Below, in pieces: positions 8,639 through 17,472 of a stretch of 63,937 bases of DNA. The notes beneath the pieces are model-generated. The model saw nothing but the letters and a program-made list of their open reading frames with translations. It did not search any database and was not told the DNA's origin. This stretch comes from Polaromonas sp. GTDB lineage: Bacteria > Pseudomonadota > Gammaproteobacteria > Burkholderiales > Burkholderiaceae_C. Numbering within the stretch: position 1 is the stretch's first letter; each line of letters opens with the position of its first letter. Location: contig JAJKJM010000176.1 in NCBI GenBank assembly GCA_021153985.1, positions 1 through 63,937 on the forward strand, in the 5' to 3' direction. Both the position numbers and the translations under genes were made by a program.

Positions 8639-8826
8639 GCTACGAGAAGTTATCCCGCTACCTTTGGCCGGCTCACCTTGAGCCCCCGGTTTGCTCCAAA
8701 AGACAACAATACGGCCGCAACTCCGGTAACAGTTCTCATAAATAGGTATTTTTTACTTACTTAGTATATGTAGCCGGATGTAACATCCCCTTTCGAATAA
8801 CGCCTAAAAAATCGAGAGGGGACTTT
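8639..8826. promoter_or_regulatory. Leader region of amtB
   Basis: Intergenic stretch that becomes AT-rich around 8735-8770 (ATTTTTTACTTACTTAGTATATG) and ends with the strong ribosome binding site GAGAGGGG, about seven bases before the amtB ATG. It probably carries the amtB promoter. I could not place convincing sigma-70 or sigma-54 boxes. Confidence 0.4.
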
Positions 8827-10158
8827 ATGAGCCAAGCCTTGGTAATCCGCAGGCTACCTGCCTTCCGCTTTCTGGCTCTTGCCCTGCCGCTACTGGCATC
8901 GGCACCCCTGCACGCCCAAACGGCTGCCACCGCGGCAATGCCGGCGCTTGCAAAATTCAACGGGGCAGACACGGCCTGGATGCTGATCTCGACTGTGCTG
9001 GTGCTGATGATGACCATCCCCGGCATCATGCTTTTTTACAGCGGCATGATGCGGGCCAAAAACGCCCTCTCCATCGTGGCACATACCTTTGCCGCAACAA
9101 CGGTCGTGACGCTGGTATGGGCAGGCATTGCCTATTCGCTCGCATTCACGCCCGGCAATCCCTGGGTCGGGGACATGAGCCGGGCGCTCAGCGACGGACT
9201 GCTCGGTGCCAAGGTCGGCGCACACGTTTCGGCGCCCACCGTGCCCGAATCCGCTTTTTTCATGTTCCAGCTGGCATTTGCCATCATTACCTTCGCCTTG
9301 ATCGTCGGCGCCACCGTAGAGCGCATGCGCCTGAGCGCCACCATTTTCTTCGCGGCTTTCTGGACCATATTGGTTTATGCCCCCGTGGCGCACTGGATCT
9401 GGCAACCCACCGGCTGGCTCGCCAGCCTGGGGCATATGGACTTTGCGGGCGGCACGGTGGTGCACATCGCCGCGGGTGCCAGCGGCCTGGTGGCGGCCAA
9501 GGTAGTCGGCCCGCGCAAGGGCTTCGGGACCGAACCCATGGTGCCGCACAACCTGCTGGTGACGATCATCGGCGCGGGGCTGTTGTGGGCCGGCTGGTTT
9601 GGCTTTAATGCAGGCTCGGCCTTTGAAGCCAGTTCACGCGCAGTAGGCGCCTTGCTGGCCACCCAGGTGGCAGCCTGCGTCGGCGCGTTCGTGTGGGGAA
9701 TGTGCGAATACGTCCAGCGCGGCAAATTCAGCGTGCTGGGCATGGCAACAGGCGCCATCGCCGGCCTGGTCGCCATCACACCGGCATCCGGTTTTGTCGG
9801 CGTTCTCGGCGCATCGGTGCTGGGCGCGGCGGGAGGTATCGGCTGCTTCCTCGCGGTGACCCGTTTCAAGCGTGCGACAGGAATCGACGACTCACTCGAC
9901 GTGTTTGCGCTGCATGGCGTGGGCGGCTTCATAGGCACGGTCCTGACGCCGGTCTTTGCGCTCAAGGAAATTGCACCGGTCACCGCTACTGTGCTGACCA
10001 ATCTCATGGGGGCCGGTGCCGTTGCGGCTTATGCAGGCGTCATGACCTGGCTGATTTTGCTGGTGGTGAAACCCCTGGCAGGCCTTCGTGTGACCCAAGA
10101 AGAGGAACAACTGGGGCTTGACCTTGCCCAGCATGGCGAAATGATTTCAGGCGCCTGA
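8827..10158 (+). CDS. amtB: Ammonium transporter AmtB
   Basis: Inner-membrane ammonium channel of the Amt/Rh family, 443 residues, with a cleavable N-terminal signal (ending near LHAQ) and about eleven membrane helices. Family signatures include LMMTIPGIMLFYSGMMRAKN, the pore Phe in FFMFQLAFAIITFALI, the twin-His pore positions in DFAGGTVVHIAAG and ALHGVGGFIG, and WFGFNAGSA. The short C-terminal tail GLDLAQHGE is the part that in other AmtB proteins contacts the PII protein GlnK. There is no glnK next to it, which is less usual, so the PII partner must be encoded elsewhere. It is flanked by unrelated genes and is probably monocistronic. Confidence 0.95.
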   Translation: MSQALVIRRLPAFRFLALALPLLASAPLHAQTAATAAMPALAKFNGADTAWMLISTVLVLMMTIPGIMLFYSGMMRAKNALSIVAHTFAATTVVTLVWAGIAYSLAFTPGNPWVGDMSRALSDGLLGAKVGAHVSAPTVPESAFFMFQLAFAIITFALIVGATVERMRLSATIFFAAFWTILVYAPVAHWIWQPTGWLASLGHMDFAGGTVVHIAAGASGLVAAKVVGPRKGFGTEPMVPHNLLVTIIGAGLLWAGWFGFNAGSAFEASSRAVGALLATQVAACVGAFVWGMCEYVQRGKFSVLGMATGAIAGLVAITPASGFVGVLGASVLGAAGGIGCFLAVTRFKRATGIDDSLDVFALHGVGGFIGTVLTPVFALKEIAPVTATVLTNLMGAGAVAAYAGVMTWLILLVVKPLAGLRVTQEEEQLGLDLAQHGEMISGA

Positions 10159-10192
10159 GCGCACGGCGATCAATACCCCCGTGCAGCTCACC

Positions 10193-10543
10193 ATGAATCC
10201 GCCAGACTCCGACCTCATGACCTACGCGGTGCGTATGGTCATTCCCATGAAGCGGGAGTTCGGGCGCTCACTGAACGTCCACCAATTCCTGCACGACCTG
10301 CCGTACGCCACAGAGGTTATTCAGGAGGCGCTAAAAAGCAAGGACGAGCGCCTGCGCGGCTATGCCGCCTATACGCAGACCAAAATTTTCGGTCCCCGCA
10401 GCAGCGATCCTTTGCCGCCAAAGGCCCCTGCAACGGCCGACACCTCGCCGGCCGCACCGGTTGCATCCGCGGCCAGTGAAACGGAGATCAACGAAGACCT
10501 CCGGGCCAAAGCCATCGCCCGGTACAAGTCGGGCCTGCGCTGA
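10193..10543 (+). CDS. Hypothetical protein, 116 aa
   Basis: No family recognised. The N-terminal half (MTYAVRMVIPMKREFGRSLNVHQFL, then EVIQEALKSKDERLRGYAAYTQTKIFG) looks compact and helical. A Pro/Ala/Ser-rich linker (about 70-95) and a short charged C-terminal helix (EINEDLRAKAIARYKSGLR) follow. The two-part design suggests a small cytosolic adaptor, but that is a guess. I start at the ATG at 10193; GTG at 10181 and ATG at 10217 are alternatives. Third-position GC bias supports coding. A perfect GC dyad (GGCGGCGCCGCC at 10557) follows the stop. Confidence 0.6.
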   Translation: MNPPDSDLMTYAVRMVIPMKREFGRSLNVHQFLHDLPYATEVIQEALKSKDERLRGYAAYTQTKIFGPRSSDPLPPKAPATADTSPAAPVASAASETEINEDLRAKAIARYKSGLR

Positions 10544-10599
10544 ACAAGCCGGCGGCGGCGGCGCCGCCACAGCGGCGTTTGTCTGATACGCTCAGTTGA

Positions 10600-11841
10600 A
10601 TGGATGTTTCCGTTTCGAAGACCGTGGCGCCCGCCATGCCGGCCGGCATGGTCGTATTGATCCTGTCGATGCTGCTCGGCATACAGCCCGTCACCACCGA
10701 CCTCTACCTTCCCGCCCTTCCCGCGCTCACCGAAGGCTTCGGTGCGCCGATGTCGCAGGCCCAGCTCACGCTCAGCGCGCTGCTGCTGGCCTTCGGCTCC
10801 TCGCAACTCATCTGGGGCCCGCTGTCTGACCGCTTCGGGCGCCGCCCCATCCTGTTATGGGGCCTGTCGGCCTACACGCTCGCCTCGATCGGCAGCACGT
10901 TCGCACCGTCGATGGCGCTGCTCATTGTCTGGCGCATCGTGCAGGGCGCGGCCATGGGCGCGGTGGTAATGTGCGCGCGCGCCATCGTGCGCGACCTGTA
11001 CCACCCTCTGGAAGGCGCCCGCGTCATGTCCAAGGGCCTGAGCGGCCTGGGCGTGCTGGCCTGCATCTGCGCGCCGCTGGGCGGCGTGCTGTCGCAGCTG
11101 TATGGCTGGCGCATCGCCCTGGCCGCGCTGGCGGTGTTCGGCGGCGCCACGCTGGCGCTGGTCGGCCTGTGCTTTAAGGAGTCCCTGGCGCACAAAAACC
11201 CCAACGCCCTGCAACCGGCGACGCTGTTTCGCACCTGGCTGCAGATCGTGCGCAATCCCACCTTCCTGGCCTTTTCGGCCTTGACGGCAGCCTCTTACGG
11301 CGGGCTGTTCACCTTTCTGGCGACCTCATCGTTTGTCTTCATCCAGGTGCTGGGCCTGAGCAAGACAGGCTACGGCCTGGTGATGTTTTCCATGTGCTCC
11401 TGCTATCTTGCCGGCACCTTCATCTGCCGGCGCCTGCTGCCACGCTTTGGCGTACGGCGCTCCGTGGCCATCGCCGCATGCCTGAGCCTCGCGGGCGGCA
11501 CCACCATGGGCGTGCTGGCCTGGTTCGGCGTGCAAAACGTCTGGGCCATCATGCTGCCCTTCTACCTCTTCATGCTGGCGCACGGCGTGCACCAGCCTTG
11601 CGGCCAGAGCGGCGCGGTGGGCCCCTTCCCGCAGGCAGCGGGTGCGGCCTCGGCGCTCAACGGCTTTTTCATGATGCTGGTGGCCTTTGCCATGGGCGGC
11701 TGGCTCGGCACCCACATGGACGGCACGGTGCGGCCGCTGACACACGGCATCTGGCTCTGGAGCGTTCTGATCGCAACGGCGGCATGGACCGTGGTGCAGA
11801 AATACGGCGAACCGGCCCACGAGGCCGCCGCCAGAGCCTGA
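10600..11841 (+). CDS. Bcr/CflA-type multidrug MFS exporter
   Basis: The 413-residue inner-membrane protein has about twelve helices and major-facilitator signatures of the DHA1 Bcr/CflA subfamily. The DLYLPALPAL segment at the end of helix 1 and the GPLSDRFGRRP loop between helices 2 and 3 are characteristic. WRIVQGAAMGAVVMCARAIVRD also matches drug-proton antiporters. The likely role is proton-driven efflux of an unknown drug or metabolite. The gene ends 18 bases before miaA, on the same strand, and may be co-transcribed with it. Confidence 0.88.
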   Translation: MDVSVSKTVAPAMPAGMVVLILSMLLGIQPVTTDLYLPALPALTEGFGAPMSQAQLTLSALLLAFGSSQLIWGPLSDRFGRRPILLWGLSAYTLASIGSTFAPSMALLIVWRIVQGAAMGAVVMCARAIVRDLYHPLEGARVMSKGLSGLGVLACICAPLGGVLSQLYGWRIALAALAVFGGATLALVGLCFKESLAHKNPNALQPATLFRTWLQIVRNPTFLAFSALTAASYGGLFTFLATSSFVFIQVLGLSKTGYGLVMFSMCSCYLAGTFICRRLLPRFGVRRSVAIAACLSLAGGTTMGVLAWFGVQNVWAIMLPFYLFMLAHGVHQPCGQSGAVGPFPQAAGAASALNGFFMMLVAFAMGGWLGTHMDGTVRPLTHGIWLWSVLIATAAWTVVQKYGEPAHEAAARA

Positions 11842-11859
11842 CACCGGCACGGAAAGCAC

Positions 11860-12810
11860 GTGAGCGCTCAATACATCTGCATCGCCGGGCCCACCGCATC
11901 GGGCAAGACCGCCGCCGCCATGGCCATTGCGCGGCAGTACGACGTTGAAATCATCAGCGTGGATTCAGCGCTGGTGTACCGCGGCATGGACATCGGCACC
12001 GCCAAGCCCACGCCCGATGAACTTGCCGCCGTGCCGCACCACCTGATCGACATCCGCGACCCGCTGCAGGCCTACAGCGCCGCCGAGTTTGTGGCCGACG
12101 CCCATCGCCTCATTGGCGAGATCACCGCGCGCGGCAAGTTGCCGCTACTGGTGGGCGGCACCATGCTGTACTTCAAGGCGCTGTTTGACGGGCTGGACGA
12201 CATGCCCAAAGCCGACCCCGCCGCGCGCGCCGCGCTGGCCGAAGAGGCCGCCGCCAAAGGCTGGCCTGCGATGCATGCAGAGCTTGCGCGCGTGGACCCA
12301 GCCACGGCCGGCCGTCTGGCCCCCAACGACTCGCAGCGCATCTCGCGCGCGCTGGAGGTGTTTCGCGTGTCGGGCCAGCCGCTGTCGTTCTTCCACCAGC
12401 AAGGCGCTATCAAAAAAGTAGCTGAAGGTGCAGGTGCCACTTGGTCTGGAGGCCTTATTTCCCTTGAACCGGAAGACCGGAGCTGGTTACATGAACGCAT
12501 CGCCCAGCGCTTTGACGCGATGCTGGCGGCCGGCTTTATGGAGGAAGTGAAAGCCTTGCGCGCACGTGGCGACCTCCATCCCGATCTGCCGTCGATGCGC
12601 TGCGTCGGTTACCGCCAGGCGTGGGAGGCTCTCGACGGCGTCTACCCAATGAGCGAGTTGCGCGACAAGGGCATCTTCGCCACACGCCAGCTGGCCAAAC
12701 GCCAGATTACCTGGCTGCGCTCCATGCCGCAGCGCCATGTGGTCGCCTGCGATGGTGATGAGCCCGTGGCGCAGGTTTTGCACACCATCGGGCGGCTTAT
12801 CCAGCCCTGA
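11860..12810 (+). CDS. miaA: tRNA dimethylallyltransferase MiaA
   Basis: Cytosolic enzyme that adds a dimethylallyl group to N6 of A37 in tRNAs reading UNN codons. The 316-residue protein shows the P-loop [49 protein letters not shown], the [12 protein letters not shown] block and [12 protein letters not shown]. The start codon is GTG at 11860. Residues 183-201, between FFHQQ and LEPEDR, come from a 56-nt dispersed element read in antisense orientation; the frame stays open. mutL and miaA are often neighbours in proteobacteria. Here four other genes lie between them. Confidence 0.95.
   Translation: MSAQYICIAGPTASGKTAAAMAIARQYDVEIISVDSALVYRGMDIGTAKPTPDELAAVPHHLIDIRDPLQAYSAAEFVADAHRLIGEITARGKLPLLVGGTMLYFKALFDGLDDMPKADPAARAALAEEAAAKGWPAMHAELARVDPATAGRLAPNDSQRISRALEVFRVSGQPLSFFHQQGAIKKVAEGAGATWSGGLISLEPEDRSWLHERIAQRFDAMLAAGFMEEVKALRARGDLHPDLPSMRCVGYRQAWEALDGVYPMSELRDKGIFATRQLAKRQITWLRSMPQRHVVACDGDEPVAQVLHTIGRLIQP
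12406..12461 (-). repeat. 56-nt dispersed coding element, copy in miaA (antisense orientation)
   Basis: On the minus strand: arm GAAATAAGGC/CTCCAGACCAA, spacer GTGGCACCTGCACCTTCA, hairpin GCTAC-N7-ATAGC. It is read by miaA from the other strand as AIKKVA...TWSGGLI and is codon-aligned. It sits in a loop between conserved MiaA blocks. Confidence 0.83.
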
Positions 12811-13013
12811 AAATCGCTCATTTGAACGTGAGCCGCTTACTTCTCGTCTGTTTCTTTCTCCGGTTTTCAATCTGCGTAAATCTGCGAAATCTGCGGATGA
12901 TTTTGTATCCACAGATTTCGCAGATTACGCAGATGAAGACCATCAAAGAAACTCGATACGCTGTCATTCGTATCCTGCGGAGAAGATTCCTCAGTGCGGG
13001 TTAGGATAGTTCG
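12811..13013. other. Intergenic stretch downstream of miaA
   Basis: Holds a small dyad (GCTCA at 12816, TGAGC at 12829) followed by a T-rich run that could end miaA transcription, and the long hairpin repeat at 12870-12934. The base composition is more AT-rich than the flanking genes. No gene is seen. Confidence 0.5.
12870..12934. repeat. Long near-perfect hairpin built from ATCTGCG units
   Basis: The left arm (12870-12898) reads ATCTGCGTAA-ATCTGCGAA-ATCTGCGGAT. The right arm (12907-12934) is its reverse complement apart from one bulged A and one mismatch, with an 8-nt loop. Each arm is itself made of about three related ATCTGCG units. Similar sequences are scattered in many environmental bacterial genomes as far as I recall; I cannot verify copies from this window. 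Confidence 0.85.
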
Positions 13014-13655
13014 ATGCTGCAAGTCCGCAATCTCACCAAACGCTACCTCAACACGCCCGTCTTTGCCGGTGTCTCGCTCGGCGTAGCGCCCGGCGAGTTC
13101 GTCGCCATCGTCGGTGAATCGGGCGTAGGCAAGTCCACGCTGCTCAACTGCATGGCGGGCCTCGACAGCTGGGACGAAGGCTCGGTGCAACTCAACGGCC
13201 AGGACCTGGGCGCCCTTAGCGACGACGCGCGCGCCTTGCTGCGCCGCCGCCATGTGGGGTTTGTGTTCCAGGCCTTTCATGTGCTGCCGCACCTGGATGT
13301 GGCGCAGAACGTGGCGCTTCCGCTGCTGCTGCTCAATCAGCCGGACGATGCAAGGGTGAAGGCCATGCTCGATGCCGTGGGCCTGGGCGAGCTGGGCGGT
13401 CGCCTGCCGCAGCAGCTCAGCGGCGGGCAGTTGCAGCGCGTGGCGATCGCGCGGGCGCTGGTGCACCGGCCCAGCCTGTTGCTGGCCGACGAGCCCACCG
13501 GTAATCTGGACCCCACCACGGCCGCGCTGGTGATGGACGCGCTGATCGCGCAGACGCGCGAGGAAGGCGCATCTCTCGTGCTGGTGACGCATTCGGAAAC
13601 GGCTGCGGCCCGGGCCGACCGGGTGCTGCATCTCTCGGCAACGGGCATTGCCTGA
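13014..13655 (+). CDS. ABC transporter ATP-binding protein (LolD/YbbA-type)
   Basis: The 213-residue nucleotide-binding subunit of the MacB/LolD/AttE class, which powers FtsX-type permeases without transporting solute across the inner membrane. Walker A is GESGVGKST near residue 40, the Q-loop is VFQAFHVLPHL, the signature LSGGQLQRVAIARAL, Walker B LLLADEPTGNLD and the switch His VLVTHS. No permease gene is adjacent. The best partner in the window is the FtsX-type permease at 17473 on the same strand, with GNAT, dehydratase and TPR genes between. Confidence 0.88.
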   Translation: MLQVRNLTKRYLNTPVFAGVSLGVAPGEFVAIVGESGVGKSTLLNCMAGLDSWDEGSVQLNGQDLGALSDDARALLRRRHVGFVFQAFHVLPHLDVAQNVALPLLLLNQPDDARVKAMLDAVGLGELGGRLPQQLSGGQLQRVAIARALVHRPSLLLADEPTGNLDPTTAALVMDALIAQTREEGASLVLVTHSETAAARADRVLHLSATGIA

Positions 13656-13669
13656 GACCTGAGTGCAGC

Positions 13670-14485
13670 TCAAGCAGATCGGGGGTACCAGTAAGCGTAG
13701 TCCCAGGCATGCACAAACCCGGCCCGCGCATAAAGCGCCTGAGCGCCGGTATTTGATCGTTCCACTTGCAGGAACACCCGCGCAATGCCGCGGGCCTGCG
13801 CCTCGGCCGCCAACGCCATGAGGATGCTGCTGGCCAAGCCTTTGCCGCGATGTGGGGCCAGCGTGCGCATGCCGTGAATGCTGGCCCAACCCTGGCTGTA
13901 GCTTCCCATGCCGGCCGCCACGGTATCGCCCGCCAGCCGCACGCGGGCAAAAGCGGCATCGCGCGCACGGCCGAGAATCTGCACGCGGCTGGCGCCGTCG
14001 GCAGGATCGAATCCCTCCCCGAGGAACAGGGCGCGCCAGGCGTCGTCGGGCGCGGCCAGCAATTCGGCCTCCCACTGTGCCTGGCGCTCTTCCCGGCGCT
14101 CCACCTTGAGGGCGCGCATGCCCTCCGTGGTTCCGGTGAAAGTGCAAGTGGGCTTGGTCTGCACATAGCCGCGTTGTGCCAGTTCGGCGTGCACGCCGGC
14201 GAAGGCCGGCAGCACCGGCACGCGAAAAACGGCACGCAAGCCGTGCGCCGCATAGCGTGACTCGATCAGCGCCACCGCGCCGGCATCGGCAAACTCACCG
14301 TCATGCCTCAGGGGCACAGCACTATGCGCGCGGCCCACCGTGCCGGCGTCCAGGCCGAGCAGCCAGCCTCCCACGTTCTCCATGGCTTGTGGCGGCACGG
14401 CATCCAGCGTCGCGCGCTCGATGGCCTCGATGTCTGCGGGGGCAAGGCTCTGGATCATTTCACTCGAAAGTTGCCGTTCTGCCAT
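13670..14485 (-). CDS. GNAT family N-acetyltransferase
   Basis: The 271-residue protein has a C-terminal GNAT domain. The acetyl-CoA pyrophosphate loop is HRGKGLASSIL near residue 205, followed by VFLQVERSNTGAQALYARAGF, the standard beta5/alpha4 block. The N-terminal half is a diverged second GNAT-like region. The substrate is unknown. The start is the ATG at 14485 (MAERQL), seven bases after the dehydratase stop, so the two genes form a short minus-strand operon; the longer frame would overlap the dehydratase. Confidence 0.83.
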   Translation of the reverse strand: MAERQLSSEMIQSLAPADIEAIERATLDAVPPQAMENVGGWLLGLDAGTVGRAHSAVPLRHDGEFADAGAVALIESRYAAHGLRAVFRVPVLPAFAGVHAELAQRGYVQTKPTCTFTGTTEGMRALKVERREERQAQWEAELLAAPDDAWRALFLGEGFDPADGASRVQILGRARDAAFARVRLAGDTVAAGMGSYSQGWASIHGMRTLAPHRGKGLASSILMALAAEAQARGIARVFLQVERSNTGAQALYARAGFVHAWDYAYWYPRSA

Positions 14486-14492
14486 AAGGGCG

Positions 14493-15455
14493 TCAGGCCA
14501 GCAACTCGGCGTAACGGGCGAGGTCGACATTGCCGCCGCTGACGATCACGCCCACACGCTCACCCTTGCCCGCACCGCCTTCCAGCGCAGCGCAGGCCGC
14601 GGCAAACGCCAGGCAGCCCGTGGGCTCGACCACCATCTTCATGCGCTCGGCAAAAAAACGCATGGCCTCCACCAGTTGCGCATCGCTCACGGTGAAGATG
14701 TCGTCGACGTCGCGGCGGATGATGCCGAAGGTGTATTCGCCCAGGTACTGGGTCTGCGCGCCGTCGGCAATGGTTTTGGGGGTGGCGATGCGCACGATGT
14801 GCCCCGCACGCAGGGACTGCAGGCCGTCGTTGCCCGCTTCAGGCTCTACGCCGTAGACCTTGCACTGTGGCGCCAGCGCCCGCGCAGACAGCGCCGAGCC
14901 GCTGGTCAGCCCGCCGCCGCCCAGGCAGATATAGAGGCGGTCCAGCGGGCCGGTTTCTTCCAGCAGCTCTTTGGCCGCCGTGCCCTGGCCCGCAATCACA
15001 TCGGGGTGGTCGTAGGGCGGAATCAGCGTCATGCCGCGCTCCGCGGCCAGCCCCTTGGTCAGGGCCTCGCGGTCTTCGGTGAAGCGGTCATACAGCACCA
15101 CCTCGGCGCCGTAGCCACGCGTGGCGGCCAGCTTGGCGGCAGGCGCGTCCTGCGGCATCACGATGACAGCCGGCATGCCCAGCATGCGGGCCGACAGGGC
15201 CACAGCCTGTGCATGGTTGCCTGACGAGAACGCAATCGCACCGGCTTTTCGTTGCGCGGCGTCAAACTTCGACAGCGCGTTGAAGGCGCCGCGAAACTTG
15301 AAGGCGCCCATGCGCTGGAAGTTCTCGCATTTGAAGAAAAATTGGGCGCCCCACCGGGCGTCGGCGGTGGCCGATTGCAGCACAGGGGTGCGGTGCGCGT
15401 GGCCTTCAATCCGCGCGGCGGCGGCAATCACGTCGTCATAGGTAGGCAGTTGCAT
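14493..15455 (-). CDS. PLP-dependent threonine/serine dehydratase family protein
   Basis: The 320-residue fold-type II pyridoxal-phosphate enzyme that deaminates a hydroxy amino acid, or racemises serine. The cofactor Lys lies in GAFKFRGAFNAL near residue 55. The substrate loop is SSGNHAQA, the phosphate-binding loop CLGGGGLTSG, and the C-terminal cofactor-ring contact VSGGN. The length and lack of an ACT domain fit the catabolic threonine dehydratase / threo-3-hydroxyaspartate ammonia-lyase / serine racemase subgroup rather than the biosynthetic IlvA. Which substrate it uses cannot be told from sequence. It is followed closely by the GNAT gene. Confidence 0.87.
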   Translation of the reverse strand: MQLPTYDDVIAAAARIEGHAHRTPVLQSATADARWGAQFFFKCENFQRMGAFKFRGAFNALSKFDAAQRKAGAIAFSSGNHAQAVALSARMLGMPAVIVMPQDAPAAKLAATRGYGAEVVLYDRFTEDREALTKGLAAERGMTLIPPYDHPDVIAGQGTAAKELLEETGPLDRLYICLGGGGLTSGSALSARALAPQCKVYGVEPEAGNDGLQSLRAGHIVRIATPKTIADGAQTQYLGEYTFGIIRRDVDDIFTVSDAQLVEAMRFFAERMKMVVEPTGCLAFAAACAALEGGAGKGERVGVIVSGGNVDLARYAELLA

Positions 15456-15574
15456 GGAGCGCTCAAACTTTCTTCAATAAGACTGTTCAGGGATGCGGGT
15501 CATGATAGCCGAGGCTCCCTCGCGGAAGGGCCTTCTCCGCGAATTGCAGAGGGACAGTTATAGTCAACATCGCC

Positions 15575-17449
15575 ATGCCTGAAACCCCCGCCACTCCCCT
15601 GGAAATCACGCCCAGCCGCCTCCCCGAGGACCTGGCCGCCGTGCAACACCTGATCAACCAGTCGCAGCCGCAGGCCGCGCAAGCCGCGCTGCATAGCGTG
15701 CTACTGCAGCGCCCTGATGACGCATTGGCCCGCGTGTTTGCGGCGCTGGTGGCGCGCATGGGCAAGCAGTTCGCGCAAGGCCGCACCGAGGTCGAACATG
15801 CGCTGAAGCTCAACCCGCAGTTTTTCCCGGCCTGGATCGAGCTGGCGCGGCTTGAACACGCCACCGGCCGCCTCGACGAGGCCGCCCAGGCCTTCAAGCA
15901 GGCCCATGAACTGTTGCCGGAGGCCGTCGACGGCCTGCTGGAATGGTATGGCGTGCTGTATGACGCCAGGCGTTACGCCGAATCCCTGCCGGTGATCGCG
16001 CTGCTGGCCGAGCGCCGGCCTGAGGATGTGGCCGTGCAGCTGTACCTGGCCTCCAGCCTGCAGCAACTCGGCCGCCACGCGGAGGCGGCAGCGCTGTATG
16101 AGCCGCTGCTGGCACACGCGCCGCAGTTTCCGCTCATGCTGAACAACTACGCGGCCGCCTTGATGAACACCGGCCGGCAAAGCGAGGCCCTGCCGATGTT
16201 CCAGCAGGAAGTGGCCGCCCGCCCCGACAACACCCTGGCACGCGTGAACCTCGCCACGCTGCTGAAAGAACGCTTTGACATTGACGGCGCACACGAGCAG
16301 TTGCGCACCGCTGCCGCCCAGGCGCCCCGCTACCCCATCGTCCACAACAACCTGGGCCTGCTGCTGAAGGAATACCAGCAATGGGAGGAGGCCGAGGCCT
16401 GCTTCAGGCGCGCACTCAGCCTGGACGAAAACTATTTCGGCGCGCGCTGGAACCTGGCCATGCAGCGCCTGCTGCGCGGTGATTTTGCCGAAGGCTGGCC
16501 GCTGCATGAGGCCCGCTGGGTCGGCGCGCCTGAACTGCGTCACCAGCCCAACGAGTTGCCCAAGCCCCGATGGCAAGGCGAGTCCCTGGAAGGCAAGACG
16601 CTGCTGGTGTGGGGTGAACAAGGCGCCGGCGACATCCTGCAGTTCGTGCGCTACCTGCCGCGCCTGGCCGCACAGGTGCATGCACAAGGCGGGCGCCTGC
16701 TGTTCAGCGCCGGCAAGCCCCTGCAGTCGCTGCTGAACGCCAGCTTCAAGGGCGTGCTGGACGCACCCGTCCTGGACGACAGCTTGCCGCTGCCGCTGGC
16801 CGACTTCGACTGCCACTGCCCGTTGCTCTCATTGCCTTTGCACCTGGGCCTGGGCGCCGGTGATCTCACCGTGCCGGTTCCTTATCTCAAGCCCACAACA
16901 GCGCGGGCGACGCACTGGAAAAAACAGCTGGCCGACGACCGCCAGCTGCGCGTGGGCCTGGCCTGGAGCGGCAGCCTCACGCACCAGCGCAACCCGCTGC
17001 GCGCCGTGGGCATTGAGGCCTACACCCGCTTTGCGGACGTGCCGGGCGTGAGTTTTTACAACCTGCAGTTCGGCACCGCAGCCGATGTGGCCAAGGCCCG
17101 CGAGGCCGGCCTGCCCTTGATTGACCTGACGCCGGAGATGGAAGACTTCAACGACTCGGCCGCCTTCATCTCGCAGCTGGACCTGGTCATCAGCGTCTGC
17201 ACCTCGACCGCTCACTTGGCGGGCGCGCTGGGCAAGCCCTGTTGGGTGCCGCTGGATGTGAACCCGCACTGGGTCTGGATGCTGGAGAGCGAGGAGAGCC
17301 CCTGGTATCCCCACACCCGGCTGTTTCGCCAGTCGCACTACCACCAGTGGGAGCCGGTCTTGCAGCGCCTGCATGCCGCGCTGCATGATTGGGCCGCCAA
17401 GCCATCCAGGCCCAAAACCGCCAAGCCGCGCCAGCCCCGCAAAAGCTGA
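15575..17449 (+). CDS. TPR protein with C-terminal glycosyltransferase-like domain
   Basis: The 624-residue protein has about six tetratricopeptide repeats in the first 300 residues (for example FFPAWIELARLEHATGRLDEAAQAF and YPIVHNNLGLLLKEYQQWEEAEACFRRAL). The C-terminal half resembles TPR-linked glycosyltransferases of the ADP-heptose transferase (GT9)-like group: LVWGEQGAGDILQFVRYLP, RVGLAWSGS and STAHLAGALGKPCWVPL. The last motif is the nucleotide-sugar end of the fold. A role in glycosylating protein or surface polymer is inference only. The C-terminus is basic. It lies 23 bases before the FtsX-type permease gene. Confidence 0.8.
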   Translation: MPETPATPLEITPSRLPEDLAAVQHLINQSQPQAAQAALHSVLLQRPDDALARVFAALVARMGKQFAQGRTEVEHALKLNPQFFPAWIELARLEHATGRLDEAAQAFKQAHELLPEAVDGLLEWYGVLYDARRYAESLPVIALLAERRPEDVAVQLYLASSLQQLGRHAEAAALYEPLLAHAPQFPLMLNNYAAALMNTGRQSEALPMFQQEVAARPDNTLARVNLATLLKERFDIDGAHEQLRTAAAQAPRYPIVHNNLGLLLKEYQQWEEAEACFRRALSLDENYFGARWNLAMQRLLRGDFAEGWPLHEARWVGAPELRHQPNELPKPRWQGESLEGKTLLVWGEQGAGDILQFVRYLPRLAAQVHAQGGRLLFSAGKPLQSLLNASFKGVLDAPVLDDSLPLPLADFDCHCPLLSLPLHLGLGAGDLTVPVPYLKPTTARATHWKKQLADDRQLRVGLAWSGSLTHQRNPLRAVGIEAYTRFADVPGVSFYNLQFGTAADVAKAREAGLPLIDLTPEMEDFNDSAAFISQLDLVISVCTSTAHLAGALGKPCWVPLDVNPHWVWMLESEESPWYPHTRLFRQSHYHQWEPVLQRLHAALHDWAAKPSRPKTAKPRQPRKS

Positions 17450-17472
17450 CGCCGGCACGCCGCACCCCACCC

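Noticed and set aside
8663-8680. Sigma-54 promoter for amtB (TGGCCGG...TTGAG)
   Set aside because: The spacing is two bases too long and the TTGC part is imperfect.
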